From the NCBI GenBank assembly GCA_009772925.1, contig WOUQ01000004.1, positions 166,566-230,565 on the forward strand: 64,000 nt of DNA. Direction: 5' to 3'. A program made the translations under genes and the position numbers. Shown here piece after piece: positions 36,760-45,434 of the stretch; the first letter of the stretch is position 1, and every line of letters starts with the position of its first letter. The stretch comes from a bacterium (GTDB taxonomy: Bacteria > Pseudomonadota > Gammaproteobacteria > Burkholderiales > Thiobacillaceae). The notes below the pieces were generated by a model, which was not told the origin of the DNA, made no database searches, and saw only the letters and a list, made by a program, of their open reading frames with translations.

Positions 36760-38871
36760 TCAGTAGGGATTGCGCGTGATCCGTATCCGCCGCAAGGGAG
36801 GACGCGGGGGAACTACGGCCACCGGAGTGGGCGCAGGGGATGCGGGGGTGGATTCCGTTTCCGTGGCTTCTTCCGCGTCGCCGGTCGCAGGGAATAGTCC
36901 CTGCTGGCGGATGCGGGATTCCACGAGGTCCCACCAATGCGTTTTCTTGGCGTGCAGCCCGAGGGCATGCACCAGCCACACGGCGTACACACAGCAGTCC
37001 AGTGCCTCGTTGGCGCGATCGGTGCGCTTCTTCCATTGCCGCCGGCGGGGGTTGATGCGCATGGGGATCTTCAACTCGGAAAGCAACTGCTCGTAGAAGT
37101 CTGGCCGCACGGTCTGGTACCAGTGCATGCGCAGCGGGCCGTTGCCGGTGAGGCGCACGCGGCCGCCTTCCTGCGCCCAGCCCAGGATGCTGTCCTTGGC
37201 GCGGGCAGTGCCGACAATCTGCACCTGCACGCCGTGCTTGTCGGACTTCCGGCCGCTGCGGTGGGGGTCCAGGGTGGCGCTGGCGGGCGGGCGCCATATC
37301 TCCACCTTGCCTTCGGAGTCGCTGGCCCCCTTCACCGCATACACGGGGCGGCCTGGGCGGTTGCGCTTGCGCACGAAGTCGTACACGGCGCCGCTGGTCT
37401 GGCCGTCCGAGGAATCGATGGCCACGGCGGCGATCTTCAGTTGTGCGCCACTGGCGTGCTCGACGGCCTGTTCCAGCATCTGGTCCAGGTCCAGCCAGGC
37501 GCCGGCGAAGGCCACCACCGTGGGGCCATAGAGTTCACCCCAGAAAGCCAGCCACATTTCCTCGCGCCGGCCCGCCACCCAGCAGGTGACGGCCAGGCGG
37601 TCGTGTTGCACGTCGACGGTGAGCAGGGGTATCAGGCCGCCCTCGGGGGCCGTCCACTGCGCATAGGGCTCGGCGCGGGCCTCCAGTTCCGACTCCTCGG
37701 GCAGTTCGCCGCGATACTCCCAGGGCAGGCCCAGGGTGGAGTTCCAGAAGGCGATCATCTCCGAGTTGTCGCCCTCGTCTTGCTTGTGCTTGGCCTCCAG
37801 GTACTTGCGCGCCAGCACGGGCACGCGGCTGCCGGGGAACGTGGACAGCAGCTCGTTCAGCAGGAAGCCGACGGCGCCGGTAGCCGGGGCGGTGGCCTCG
37901 AAGTGGCCCTGGTGGATGGCCGCGTGGCGCTCCTCCTCGGTCCATGGGGCCTTGCAGGCGGGGCAGGTGTAGTAGGCCTGTTCCCAGCGGGCCTCGCCGT
38001 AGATTTCCCGGGCGGGCTGGCTGGCGTCCTCGGGGATCACCACGTTGTCCCAGGCGGGAACGTGTTCCTGGCCGCAGTGCGGGCAGGGCACCAGGTACTT
38101 GCGCTGATCGGAGGCGAGGATCTCTGCTTCGATGCTGCTGGCGCCCTTGGCGGTGGGCGTGCCGCCAATCAGCACCAGGTGATCCGGGTAGGCCTTGGCC
38201 CGCTCCTCGGCCAGCTTGATGGAGTCGCCCTGGGCGCCGGCCACGTTGCTGCTGGCATCGTCCGGTTCTTCGATAGCGACGATGCGGGCGGAGGTGGACT
38301 TCACGTCGCTGGGGCTGTTGCTGCCCACCAGCTTGATCAAGCCACCGGGGTAGTGCTTCCGGGTGGCGGAGTTACCGGCCGCGCGGCTCTTCAGGCTGAT
38401 GCGCTCGGCCAGGGGCGCGGTGGCCCGCACCATGGGGTCGAACTTCTCCGCGGCGTAGTCCTTCGCGGACTTCTCGCGCGGGAAGACCACCACCTGCACG
38501 CTGGGCCGATGGTGTACGTGGTAGCCCATGACGTTGCACAGCACGCCGACGGTGTAGCCGATCTGCGCGGATTTCATGACCACCACCTTACGGATGTCCG
38601 GGTCGGAGCAGGCCTGGAGGATGGGGCGCAGTGCCGGGGTGTAGGCCATGGAATAGCGGCCCGGGGTGGCGGACTCCTCCGGACTCAGCACGCGGTATTT
38701 CTCGGCCCAGGCATCGATGCTCATCTTGGGAGGCGGCGCCAGCTCGGCCCATACCCGCGCCAGCAGGGCGTCCAGGGATGCGGCGGTCCGGGACCTGCCC
38801 TCCAGGGCGTCCAGGGCGTCAGCGGCCCAGGTGGCGCCGGGGGGCAGGGCCAGGCCCATGGGGGTGTTCAC
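36760..38871 (-). CDS. terL: Phage terminase large subunit, GpA family
   Basis: A 703-residue DNA-packaging motor of the lambda GpA type. N-terminal ATPase with VVVMKSAQIGYTVGVLCNV (the degenerate Walker A of GpA) and ARIVAIEEPDD (Walker B). A CPHCGQ...CPACK zinc-binding pair lies in the middle. The nuclease half includes LLTVDVQHDRLAV, VAIDSSDGQTSGAVYDFVR and TDRANEALDCCVYA. Length is normal and the gene appears intact. Its start overlaps the terS stop (ATGA). Confidence 0.94.
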   Translation of the reverse strand: MNTPMGLALPPGATWAADALDALEGRSRTAASLDALLARVWAELAPPPKMSIDAWAEKYRVLSPEESATPGRYSMAYTPALRPILQACSDPDIRKVVVMKSAQIGYTVGVLCNVMGYHVHHRPSVQVVVFPREKSAKDYAAEKFDPMVRATAPLAERISLKSRAAGNSATRKHYPGGLIKLVGSNSPSDVKSTSARIVAIEEPDDASSNVAGAQGDSIKLAEERAKAYPDHLVLIGGTPTAKGASSIEAEILASDQRKYLVPCPHCGQEHVPAWDNVVIPEDASQPAREIYGEARWEQAYYTCPACKAPWTEEERHAAIHQGHFEATAPATGAVGFLLNELLSTFPGSRVPVLARKYLEAKHKQDEGDNSEMIAFWNSTLGLPWEYRGELPEESELEARAEPYAQWTAPEGGLIPLLTVDVQHDRLAVTCWVAGRREEMWLAFWGELYGPTVVAFAGAWLDLDQMLEQAVEHASGAQLKIAAVAIDSSDGQTSGAVYDFVRKRNRPGRPVYAVKGASDSEGKVEIWRPPASATLDPHRSGRKSDKHGVQVQIVGTARAKDSILGWAQEGGRVRLTGNGPLRMHWYQTVRPDFYEQLLSELKIPMRINPRRRQWKKRTDRANEALDCCVYAVWLVHALGLHAKKTHWWDLVESRIRQQGLFPATGDAEEATETESTPASPAPTPVAVVPPRPPLRRIRITRNPY

Positions 38872-39335
38872 TCGACGGCCTCAGGCTGTTGGGACTGCTG
38901 CCAGTCGGCGAGCTTGCCCAGCACCTCGTCGAAGAGATCGCGCAGCTGGGTTTCCCGCTCGGCCCGGTCCTTGCCTTCCATGGCAACGGCGATGCGCGCA
39001 GGTTCGCTGCGGATGCGCTCCCGGGCGGCCACCACCGCGGCCTTCATCGCCGGCTCGATGGCGGCGGCGGGCACCAGCTGGGCGCGCTTCTCGGCGAGGC
39101 GCAGTTCCATGTCATCGGCTTGCAGGCGGTGGAGGCGGTCCTTCGGGGATTCGGCCTGCACCTTGCGCACCTCGCGGTCGACCAGCCAGCGAATGCAGGC
39201 GGCGGCGTCGTACTCGTTGGGCACCCCACGGCCGCCCTGGACAGCCACGGGGAAGCCGGCTTCCTGCCATTCGACGATGGTCTTGGGGGCCACTCCCATC
39301 ATTTCGGCGATCTTGTCCTGGCCAATCACACGCAT
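38868..39335 (-). CDS. terS: Phage terminase small subunit, Nu1-like
   Basis: A 155-residue protein. The N-terminal winged-helix reads IGQDKIAEMMGVAPKTIVEWQEAGFPV, followed by helical DNA- and TerL-contact regions, as in lambda Nu1. It is coupled to the large subunit. The pair would define the packaging specificity of the element. Start ATG at 39335. Confidence 0.85.
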   Translation of the reverse strand: MRVIGQDKIAEMMGVAPKTIVEWQEAGFPVAVQGGRGVPNEYDAAACIRWLVDREVRKVQAESPKDRLHRLQADDMELRLAEKRAQLVPAAAIEPAMKAAVVAARERIRSEPARIAVAMEGKDRAERETQLRDLFDEVLGKLADWQQSQQPEAVE

Positions 39336-39428
39336 GGATTACTCACATCTAAGTCATTGATATAACTAGGGAATGATCGCGGTCGGGATGGCCCGTGTGT
39401 CGCAACCCCTGGGAAGGACCCTGAGTTT

Positions 39429-40139
39429 TCATCGGGCGGTCCTCACTGCCTGGCGATAGGCCGCGCGGAAGTGGCCCGCGAACTCCTTGGCCATCACGCC
39501 CCGGGCCATCTCGGGTAGGTCGATCACCTTGCGGTATCCGGCGCCCTTGACGAATACCATCATGGCCTTGAGGGCGCGGCCCTTGCGCCAGTACACGCCG
39601 GGCGGGAGATGGGAGCGGGTACCCGGGCGGATGGCGAAATAGCCGGTCAGGGCCATGCGCTTGCCGCGTCCCTTGTACTGCTGCATGCCCGATTTCAGTG
39701 AGCCGAGCATTTCCGCCACCGCGGTGCGCCTGGGGTTGCCGTAGCCATCCAGGGGCATGCCACTGCCGGGGACGGCACGCCAGCCACTGGGCAGGGCGCC
39801 CAGGGCGGCCAGGGCCACCTCCATGGGCTTGTTGCCGCGCACGCCACCGGCGAAGTGTTCCTTGAGCAGCACGGCCGGAGCAGTGCCGCGGCCGGGCTTG
39901 CGATCCCGTATCCCGACCACGGCCTGCAGCTTGTCCCGACGGGCCGCGGTCGAGAAGGTGGAGTTGCGCGAGTAGGGCGTCGAAGACGGCAGTTCCGCGG
40001 CCACCTTGGCCTTGAGGCGCATTTCCAGGCGGCGCGCGGTCTTCGTGAGCGCCACGCCTGCGGCGAAGCGCGCCTGCTTCTGGGCAGAGATCAGGAAGCG
40101 CTGGGTGCGGCCGATGCCCTCAATCCGGATGCGGATCAC
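39429..40139 (-). CDS. Phage tail-completion / gp10-like morphogenesis protein
   Basis: A 236-residue basic protein. The start MIRIRIEGIGRTQRFL, the KTARRLEMRLKAKVA helix and a C-terminal domain with GVYWRKGRALKAMMVF resemble head-tail joining or tail-completion proteins (HK97 gp10-like or minor tail type). The assignment is by overall pattern and position, directly after the tape measure gene and overlapping it by 4 bp. The exact family is uncertain. Confidence 0.6.
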   Translation of the reverse strand: MIRIRIEGIGRTQRFLISAQKQARFAAGVALTKTARRLEMRLKAKVAAELPSSTPYSRNSTFSTAARRDKLQAVVGIRDRKPGRGTAPAVLLKEHFAGGVRGNKPMEVALAALGALPSGWRAVPGSGMPLDGYGNPRRTAVAEMLGSLKSGMQQYKGRGKRMALTGYFAIRPGTRSHLPPGVYWRKGRALKAMMVFVKGAGYRKVIDLPEMARGVMAKEFAGHFRAAYRQAVRTAR

Positions 40140-41866
40140 CGCGCACCCCGTTTCAAGCTGGCCTGACGGATGTAATCATCAATGGCGCCCGCCGATGCAC
40201 CGTTGCCCCAGCTTGCCTGCACAGGCACCACCAGCGGATTACTGGCCAGTTCATCGCGGACCTGCTTGATGACGTTCCGCATCTCGTTGGCCATGGCTTC
40301 CGCCGCTAGCGGCACTGCCACCGGGTCCATGGCGGCAATCTCCAGCTTGGCCTGGTCCAGGGTGCGAGCCAGGGAGTTGGCGGTGGCCTCGGCTGTTTTT
40401 TCCTCGGCGCTGACGATAGCCAGCTCGAAATCGCGCAGACTGCGCGACCAGTAGCTGCCCTCCGGGCCAATCACGCCGGATTCGTTCAGGGCGAGCAGCA
40501 TCTCCTTGGCACGATCCGCCGCGAGACCGGCCGCCGCCGCGTTGCCGCTGTTCAATGCCGCCCGACCAGCCATCAGTTCTCCGGACAGATCGAGCACCCC
40601 GGAGGCTTCTCCGGGCTTGCCACGGCTAAGGTCCGCCTCCAGGGCGTCGTATTCCGCCGCCAGTGCGCGGCGCTTGGATGTGAACGCGCGCTGATAGTCA
40701 TCCATTGGCGAGAGGTCAAACGCCTTGCGCAACGAATCTTGCAGCTTTCCGGCCTGTTCATCGGTCAAGATGCCGCTCAAGCCTTCGGCGGTTGCGCGGG
40801 ATAGCTGGCGTATGGCCGTTTCCTGAGAACGGATCATGTCCAACGTGGTAGCGTCCCCGCCGTACTTGTTGCCGCCGATGCTGGTGAAGGCGGCGGGGCC
40901 CTGGATCGGTGCCATGATTTGCTTGATCAGCGCATCGTGCTCCTCACGCCGGCGAAGGGCCGACTCCTTGCCCATTTTTTCGATGGCGAGGGCGGACCTG
41001 AAGTTGCCGGTATAGAACGCCTCATATTTGGCGGCGACATTTCCCATGCTGTCGCCCACCTGATCGAAAACATACGCGACGTTTGCCCAGGACACCCCGA
41101 TGGTCTGGCCAACAGGACCGAGCCGCCCCAAATCGGCCAACATCTGGTCGACGCCTTCTGTGATGCCGGTATTCAGCAAATCGGCCAGGCCGTTGAGGGC
41201 AGGCAGCAGGGCGTTGCCGACAACCACGCTCAGGCCTTCGCCGGCTATTTTCAGATCACCCAGGCTATCGTTGAACCGGGCGGCGGCGTTCGCCATCTCG
41301 GCGGTTACCGGGTAGAGCTTTTGGCCTTGCTCGATCAGGCGTTCCAGGCCGTCGCCGCCTTCGTTGAGGGCGGGGATCAGGTCGGCGCCGGACTTGCCGA
41401 GCAGGCGCATGGCCAGGGCGGTTTTTTCGGCGCCGTCTGGCATGGCGGCGAACACGTCGGCGAGCTGCACCAGGGCGCCGTTGACGTCGCGGCTGGTGAC
41501 GCCGATGCGGGCCAGCAGCGGGTCTCCCTCGGCGATGTTCTTGGCCAGGAAGCGCGCGCCCTTCGCCAGTTCCTCGGTGGAGACGCCGGCGCGGTCTGCC
41601 ACCAGCTTGTAGCCCGCCAGGGTTTCGACGGATACGCCCAAGCGCTGCGACATGTCGGAGAGCGCGTCAGCGGCGTCGATGCCGGATTTGGCGAAGGCCA
41701 GCAGGCCGCCGCCGGCGAGGGCCCCTACGCCAAGCCCGGAGAGTAGATCGGATACTTTGCTGCCGGCGATGTTCAATCGATCCAGACTGCGTCGCGCGGA
41801 TTCGAATGCGGCGCGGGTGCGGTCATCCGCGTCCAGAATGACCTTCGTGTTTTCGACTGATGCCAT
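40136..41866 (-). CDS. Phage tail tape measure protein
   Basis: A 576-residue protein. The N-terminal VILDADDRTRAAFESARRSLDRL helix, a glycine-rich hydrophobic patch (SDLLSGLGVGALAGGGLLAF), and the segment DALSDMSQRLGVSVETLAGYKLVADRAGVSTEELAKG are typical of tape measure proteins. The rest is mainly helical. The start is ATG at 41866 with AGAGGAG upstream. It is short for the family; at about 0.15 nm per residue it would set a tail under 90 nm. No tube, chaperone or baseplate genes accompany it. Confidence 0.85.
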   Translation of the reverse strand: MASVENTKVILDADDRTRAAFESARRSLDRLNIAGSKVSDLLSGLGVGALAGGGLLAFAKSGIDAADALSDMSQRLGVSVETLAGYKLVADRAGVSTEELAKGARFLAKNIAEGDPLLARIGVTSRDVNGALVQLADVFAAMPDGAEKTALAMRLLGKSGADLIPALNEGGDGLERLIEQGQKLYPVTAEMANAAARFNDSLGDLKIAGEGLSVVVGNALLPALNGLADLLNTGITEGVDQMLADLGRLGPVGQTIGVSWANVAYVFDQVGDSMGNVAAKYEAFYTGNFRSALAIEKMGKESALRRREEHDALIKQIMAPIQGPAAFTSIGGNKYGGDATTLDMIRSQETAIRQLSRATAEGLSGILTDEQAGKLQDSLRKAFDLSPMDDYQRAFTSKRRALAAEYDALEADLSRGKPGEASGVLDLSGELMAGRAALNSGNAAAAGLAADRAKEMLLALNESGVIGPEGSYWSRSLRDFELAIVSAEEKTAEATANSLARTLDQAKLEIAAMDPVAVPLAAEAMANEMRNVIKQVRDELASNPLVVPVQASWGNGASAGAIDDYIRQASLKRGAR

Positions 41867-41883
41867 GGTGTTTCTCCTCTTTC

Positions 41884-42117
41884 TCAGGCATGGCCCGCGA
41901 CGGGGCAATGAGGCAGGCGCAGGCGCGCCGCCAGGTGTTCGTATTCGACGGCGAGGCGCTCGGCCACGGTGGGCTCGCGGACCTCAACGGCTAGGTTTCT
42001 GGAAAGGACCAAGAGCAGGGACACGGCCTCTTCAGGAGTCAGTTCGAGCAGCGCGATGAGGACGCCGTTGACGGCCCGGTCCAGATCAGCGTCGGTAGCG
42101 GGGAAGAATTGGCGCAT
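41884..42117 (-). CDS. Small element protein (77 aa)
   Basis: A 77-residue acidic, helical protein of unknown function (LDRAVNGVLIALLELTPEEAVSLLLVL). The ATG at 42117 has AAGGA upstream, and the gene is 17 bp from the tape measure start. The longer track ORF reads through the repeat cluster and is not used. In phages a small protein before the tape measure is often a tail assembly chaperone, but no such signature is seen. Confidence 0.6.
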   Translation of the reverse strand: MRQFFPATDADLDRAVNGVLIALLELTPEEAVSLLLVLSRNLAVEVREPTVAERLAVEYEHLAARLRLPHCPVAGHA

Positions 42118-42134
42118 TTGGGGATCCTTCAACA

Positions 42135-42373
42135 GGTTGGGAAGGTTGGGAGCAGGTTGGGAAGGCTGGAACCCGCGCCAACACTGGGTCTTCCTAACCT
42201 TCCCAACCTTCCTAACGTGTAAATGACACACACACACGGGCGTGCGCGTGCGCGGGTGCGCGGGTGCGCATACGTGCGTGCGGGAAAATAGGTTGGGAAG
42301 GTTAGGAAGGTTGGGAAGCCCCTTATTCCACGCGGCCCGCAGGGTTCCCAACCTGCTCCCAACCTTCCTAACC
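42135..42373. repeat. Iteron-like inverted-repeat cluster, candidate origin
   Basis: Many copies of GGTTGGGAAGG / GGTTAGGAAGG in both orientations. The outer pair, 42135-42163 and 42345-42373, is a 29-bp inverted repeat with one mismatch. An inner pair is at 42191-42216 and 42291-42318. Between them, 42226-42283 is alternating purine-pyrimidine (CACACACA, GTGCGCGTGCG). The cluster fills the gap between the primase/helicase gene and the morphogenesis genes, a place that suits a replication origin. Confidence 0.75.
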
Positions 42374-42382
42374 TCGTGGTTG

Positions 42383-44554
42383 TCACACGCGCGCATGTTC
42401 TTCCCCCATGGGTAGCTGCGCAGGCCTGGTTGCCCTTGCGGCCTCGGGTGGTGTGTACCAGTAGCGGGTGGCCCCCTTGCGCTTCTCGATGCGCCCGCAG
42501 CCCAGCTTGCGCAGGGCCATGCCGATGCGGGTCTGCATGTCGCGGGTGAGCTTGCCGGCGTCCAGTTCCAGCCCGTCCATGGCCGCCATGGCGATGCTGA
42601 AGGGCTTGGGCTTGTTGCTGGTGTCGAACCTTGCGAATACCCAATCGTGCAATGCGTCCACCAGGGACTCGGACTGCTCGCGCTTCAGCTGTTCCGGATC
42701 GAACAGGCGGCGCTGCTCCTCGGCATTCGGGAAGAACCGCTCGCCCGCGTCGTAGGCCACCAGAGCTTCCGCGAAGAGCTGATCGCGGACGGCGCGCAGG
42801 GCGTCGAGGTCGATCTCCCCCACTTCCACCGGCCAGAAGCGCCGGCCGCCGGTGGGGTCCTTATTCCATTCCCACTCGTTCGTGCTGCCGGCGAACACGG
42901 TCTGGCGCGGCACGCGGATGTAGCGACGGCCGTAGGGCGGCCGGTATTCGTCCTGCTGGCGCGAGAGGAAGCTCTTCTGCTTCATGGCCTCCGCCCGGGC
43001 CAGCGAGCCCAGTTCCGCGAACTCGTAGAGCCATTTGCCCTGCAAAGCGGACATGGAATCCTTGTTGCCCAAATCCAGATCGGTGTCGCCGAACCACTCC
43101 CCACCCAGGATCGCCAGGGCGGTGGACTTCCCCCTGCCCTGGGGGCCTTCCAACACGAGGCAGTAGTCGAACTTGACGCCGGGGCGCATGACGCGGACCA
43201 CCATGCCCATCAGGTACCACCGCGCCACGCGCATGCTGTATTCGGTTTTGGCCACGCCCAGGAAGTCCGCCAGCCAGTGTTCCAGGCGTGGCGTACCGTC
43301 CCATCGCAGTGTGCGCAGCCAATCGCGTACGGGGTGGAAGGCACGCGCGCGGGCCAGCACCTCGACGGCTTCCGCCACCAGGCCGGTCGAAGGCGTGAAG
43401 CGATAGAGCCTGGAAAGCCACATGGCGGTGCGGCTGTCATCCGTTGTATCCCACTCACCGACCACGCCAGCCGGATACGGCGGCGGTCTCAGCTTCACGG
43501 TGCGCTGATCGAACTCATTGAGCGCCACCACGCCGGCCCAGGCGGGATCGTTGGCGAGGATGTCGAAGACGTTTGCGAGACAGGCCTGAAGCTCGCCACG
43601 GGTGTAGAGCAGCTTCTTTTTCCAGTCGGGCGCATCATCATCCAGTTGGGGGGCACGCTTGCCACCCCGCTGGCGTGGCGGCTTGGGCGGCTGCCAGCCG
43701 GCATCCATGGCCAGCTTGAACAAGGTGGCGCCGGTGATACCGCCGCCCGGATCGAAACTTTTCCAGTGCTGGGCCACCACCTGGTGACCAGGGTATTTGG
43801 CGGACTTCGCCGACCAGGCGTCCCACACGTCCATGGCGCCGCTGCCCAGTTCCGCGCATATGGCCATGCCGATGTGTATCCAGTCGTCGAAGCCGCACTC
43901 CGGCGACACGAAGGCCAGGGCGGATTCCAACTTGGCGCGGCCCTCCAAGGCTGGCGCGGGCGCCGTGGCCGGCTTCCCGTCGGCGCGCTTCTTGGAAGAC
44001 TTCACGGTGGCGCGCAGGCGGGCCAGCACCTGATCGGAAATCGGCTTCACCTCGCCCGGCGTGCCCGGGTAGGGACGGCCTGTCACCGTGAAGTACTGGC
44101 GCCCGCAGAAAACCTCGACGCCAATCTCGTTGCTTTTGAAGGTGTCCGTGGCGCCGGCGACGATGATGTGAACACCCTTGCCGCTCGGGCTGAACTCCGT
44201 GTAGCTCCCGCAGGCCTGGATGATGTTCCGTCCCCGCTCGCTGATCTCGCCGGAGCCGGTGTCGATCATGGCGTCCAGGTCGATGCCGATGAGGCCGTCA
44301 CCGGGCAGGAAGGCGAAGCCCAGTCCGTCCCATTTGCCCTTCGCCAGATCAGCCAGGGCGGGTTCAAATTCCGCCAGGGCGGCGCGGTCCGCATCCGAAC
44401 CTTGCACGCCCACCCGCCGCTTGCCGCTGACGTAATGGGGCACCTTGCGCGGCTTCTTGTCTCCGGCCTTGGCTTCGAAGCGCCAAAGCAGCCATTGCTT
44501 CCGCTGGCGGAGTTCCACAGGGATGACAGATGGATCGATGCCATTGGCCGTCAT
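42383..44554 (-). CDS. PrimPol / VirE-type replication protein
   Basis: A 723-residue protein. The N-terminal bifunctional primase-polymerase has GLGFAFLPGDGLIGIDLDAMID and, later, GSYTEFSPSGKGVHIIV. A PriCT-like segment follows (WIHIGMAICAELG...DVWDAWSAKSAKYP). The C-terminal half is a VirE/VapE superfamily-3-like helicase with Walker A EGPQGRGKSTAL. This fusion is typical of satellites, islands and some prophages and would drive autonomous replication. Start ATG at 44554 (the GTG at 44563 is an alternative). Confidence 0.9.
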   Translation of the reverse strand: MTANGIDPSVIPVELRQRKQWLLWRFEAKAGDKKPRKVPHYVSGKRRVGVQGSDADRAALAEFEPALADLAKGKWDGLGFAFLPGDGLIGIDLDAMIDTGSGEISERGRNIIQACGSYTEFSPSGKGVHIIVAGATDTFKSNEIGVEVFCGRQYFTVTGRPYPGTPGEVKPISDQVLARLRATVKSSKKRADGKPATAPAPALEGRAKLESALAFVSPECGFDDWIHIGMAICAELGSGAMDVWDAWSAKSAKYPGHQVVAQHWKSFDPGGGITGATLFKLAMDAGWQPPKPPRQRGGKRAPQLDDDAPDWKKKLLYTRGELQACLANVFDILANDPAWAGVVALNEFDQRTVKLRPPPYPAGVVGEWDTTDDSRTAMWLSRLYRFTPSTGLVAEAVEVLARARAFHPVRDWLRTLRWDGTPRLEHWLADFLGVAKTEYSMRVARWYLMGMVVRVMRPGVKFDYCLVLEGPQGRGKSTALAILGGEWFGDTDLDLGNKDSMSALQGKWLYEFAELGSLARAEAMKQKSFLSRQQDEYRPPYGRRYIRVPRQTVFAGSTNEWEWNKDPTGGRRFWPVEVGEIDLDALRAVRDQLFAEALVAYDAGERFFPNAEEQRRLFDPEQLKREQSESLVDALHDWVFARFDTSNKPKPFSIAMAAMDGLELDAGKLTRDMQTRIGMALRKLGCGRIEKRKGATRYWYTPPEAARATRPAQLPMGEEHARV

Positions 44555-44630
44555 ACCAGCCACCCGCCACTGAGGCCCACCAGGACCATGCCCGTTTCAG
44601 GGCACTGGACATTGCGGCACCAGCTTTCCT

Positions 44631-44843
44631 TCACCGGAAAAGGACGCCCTGGAAGTACACACGCCGGGCGTTTCGCTGTGCATAGGCCGCCAGGACCAGG
44701 CCGGCCAGTGCGGGGGTGTCCCTGCGAGTCAGTTGCAGGCGACGTTGGCTGCATGCATGGGACTCGCGGCGCAGCTGGGCCAGCAGCCGGCGGCGGCGGC
44801 GCTCGATGCGCCAGGCGGGCCTGGGTTTCTTGCTGGTCGGCAT
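44631..44843 (-). CDS. Small basic element protein (70 aa)
   Basis: A 70-residue Arg-rich protein (RIERRRRRLLAQLRRESHAC). The ATG overlaps the AlpA gene stop (TGATG). It could be a nucleic-acid binder; the function is unknown. Confidence 0.55.
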   Translation of the reverse strand: MPTSKKPRPAWRIERRRRRLLAQLRRESHACSQRRLQLTRRDTPALAGLVLAAYAQRNARRVYFQGVLFR

Positions 44844-45118
44844 CAGCCGCCCCGGTGCGGGAAACGGTGTGCGGTGCCGACGGGGGGCAGGGTCCTGCCA
44901 GCCTGAATTTTCCTGATCACCCAGCCATGCACCTCGCTCTGCACCCAGCGCAGGTTATTGCCGGCGCCGAGCGAGACAGGGCGTGGGAAGGTGGGATCGT
45001 AGTATTTCGAGTCTGGGTTCAACCTCTCCCAGAGTGCAGTGCGGCCCAAGCCCGTCATCCGCTCGACATCCTGCCGGCGGATCAAGGCCTCTTTGAGGTT
45101 TTCCAGCAGTTCGCCCAT
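44843..45118 (-). CDS. AlpA-family regulator / putative excisionase
   Basis: A 91-residue MerR/AlpA-like winged-helix protein: LIRRQDVERMTGLGRTALWERLN then FPRPVSLGAGNNLRWVQSEVHGWV. AlpA proteins activate excision or the island operon in phages and satellites. The start is ATG at 45118 with GAGGAA upstream. It is the only recognisable regulator in the element. Confidence 0.85.
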   Translation of the reverse strand: MGELLENLKEALIRRQDVERMTGLGRTALWERLNPDSKYYDPTFPRPVSLGAGNNLRWVQSEVHGWVIRKIQAGRTLPPVGTAHRFPHRGG

Positions 45119-45273
45119 TTCCGTTTCCTCGCACAACCTTCGATTCCGGTTTGAATCGAACACGCGCTCAGCATAGGGAGGCGGCGCAGATGCAGCGAGT
45201 AACGGCGCATGGGGGCTTAATTCGTCCCTTTAGTTACTTTACTTTGTTGCGCGGTTGTGGGCTGGGTGGGTCT

Positions 45274-45348
45274 GGAAGGCCGGTTTCTGGAAATTATCAC
45301 CACTGGTGATAATTACCGAAACCTCACCGAACGGCGCTTCCTGCGGCC
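45274..45348. repeat. 75-bp repeat unit A with palindromic core
   Basis: Flanks GGAAGGCCGGTTT and CTTCCTGCGGCC match unit B. The core is a perfect inverted repeat, AATTATCACC-ACT-GGTGATAATT (45292-45314). It lies upstream of the AlpA gene, so it may be an operator. Confidence 0.8.
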
Positions 45349-45359
45349 TGTGACGGGCT

Positions 45360-45434
45360 GGAAGGGCGCTTTTTGGAAAATGTGTCATCTGGCACAAATC
45401 TCGAAAAACTTACTGAAGGTCGCTTCCTGCGGCC
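45360..45434. repeat. 75-bp repeat unit B with palindromic core
   Basis: Exactly the same length as unit A, 86 bp downstream. Flanks are conserved, but the core differs and still forms an imperfect palindrome, TGTGTC-ATCT-GGCACA (45381-45396). Its end overlaps the 3' end of the 281-residue gene. Confidence 0.78.

Noticed and set aside
36937-39360. 807-aa plus-strand ORF opposite the terminase genes
   Set aside because: Shadow of terL/terS; low-complexity His/Gly-rich translation.
42135-42373. CRISPR array in the repeat cluster
   Set aside because: The repeats are short, overlapping and in both orientations, with no regular spacers and no cas genes nearby.
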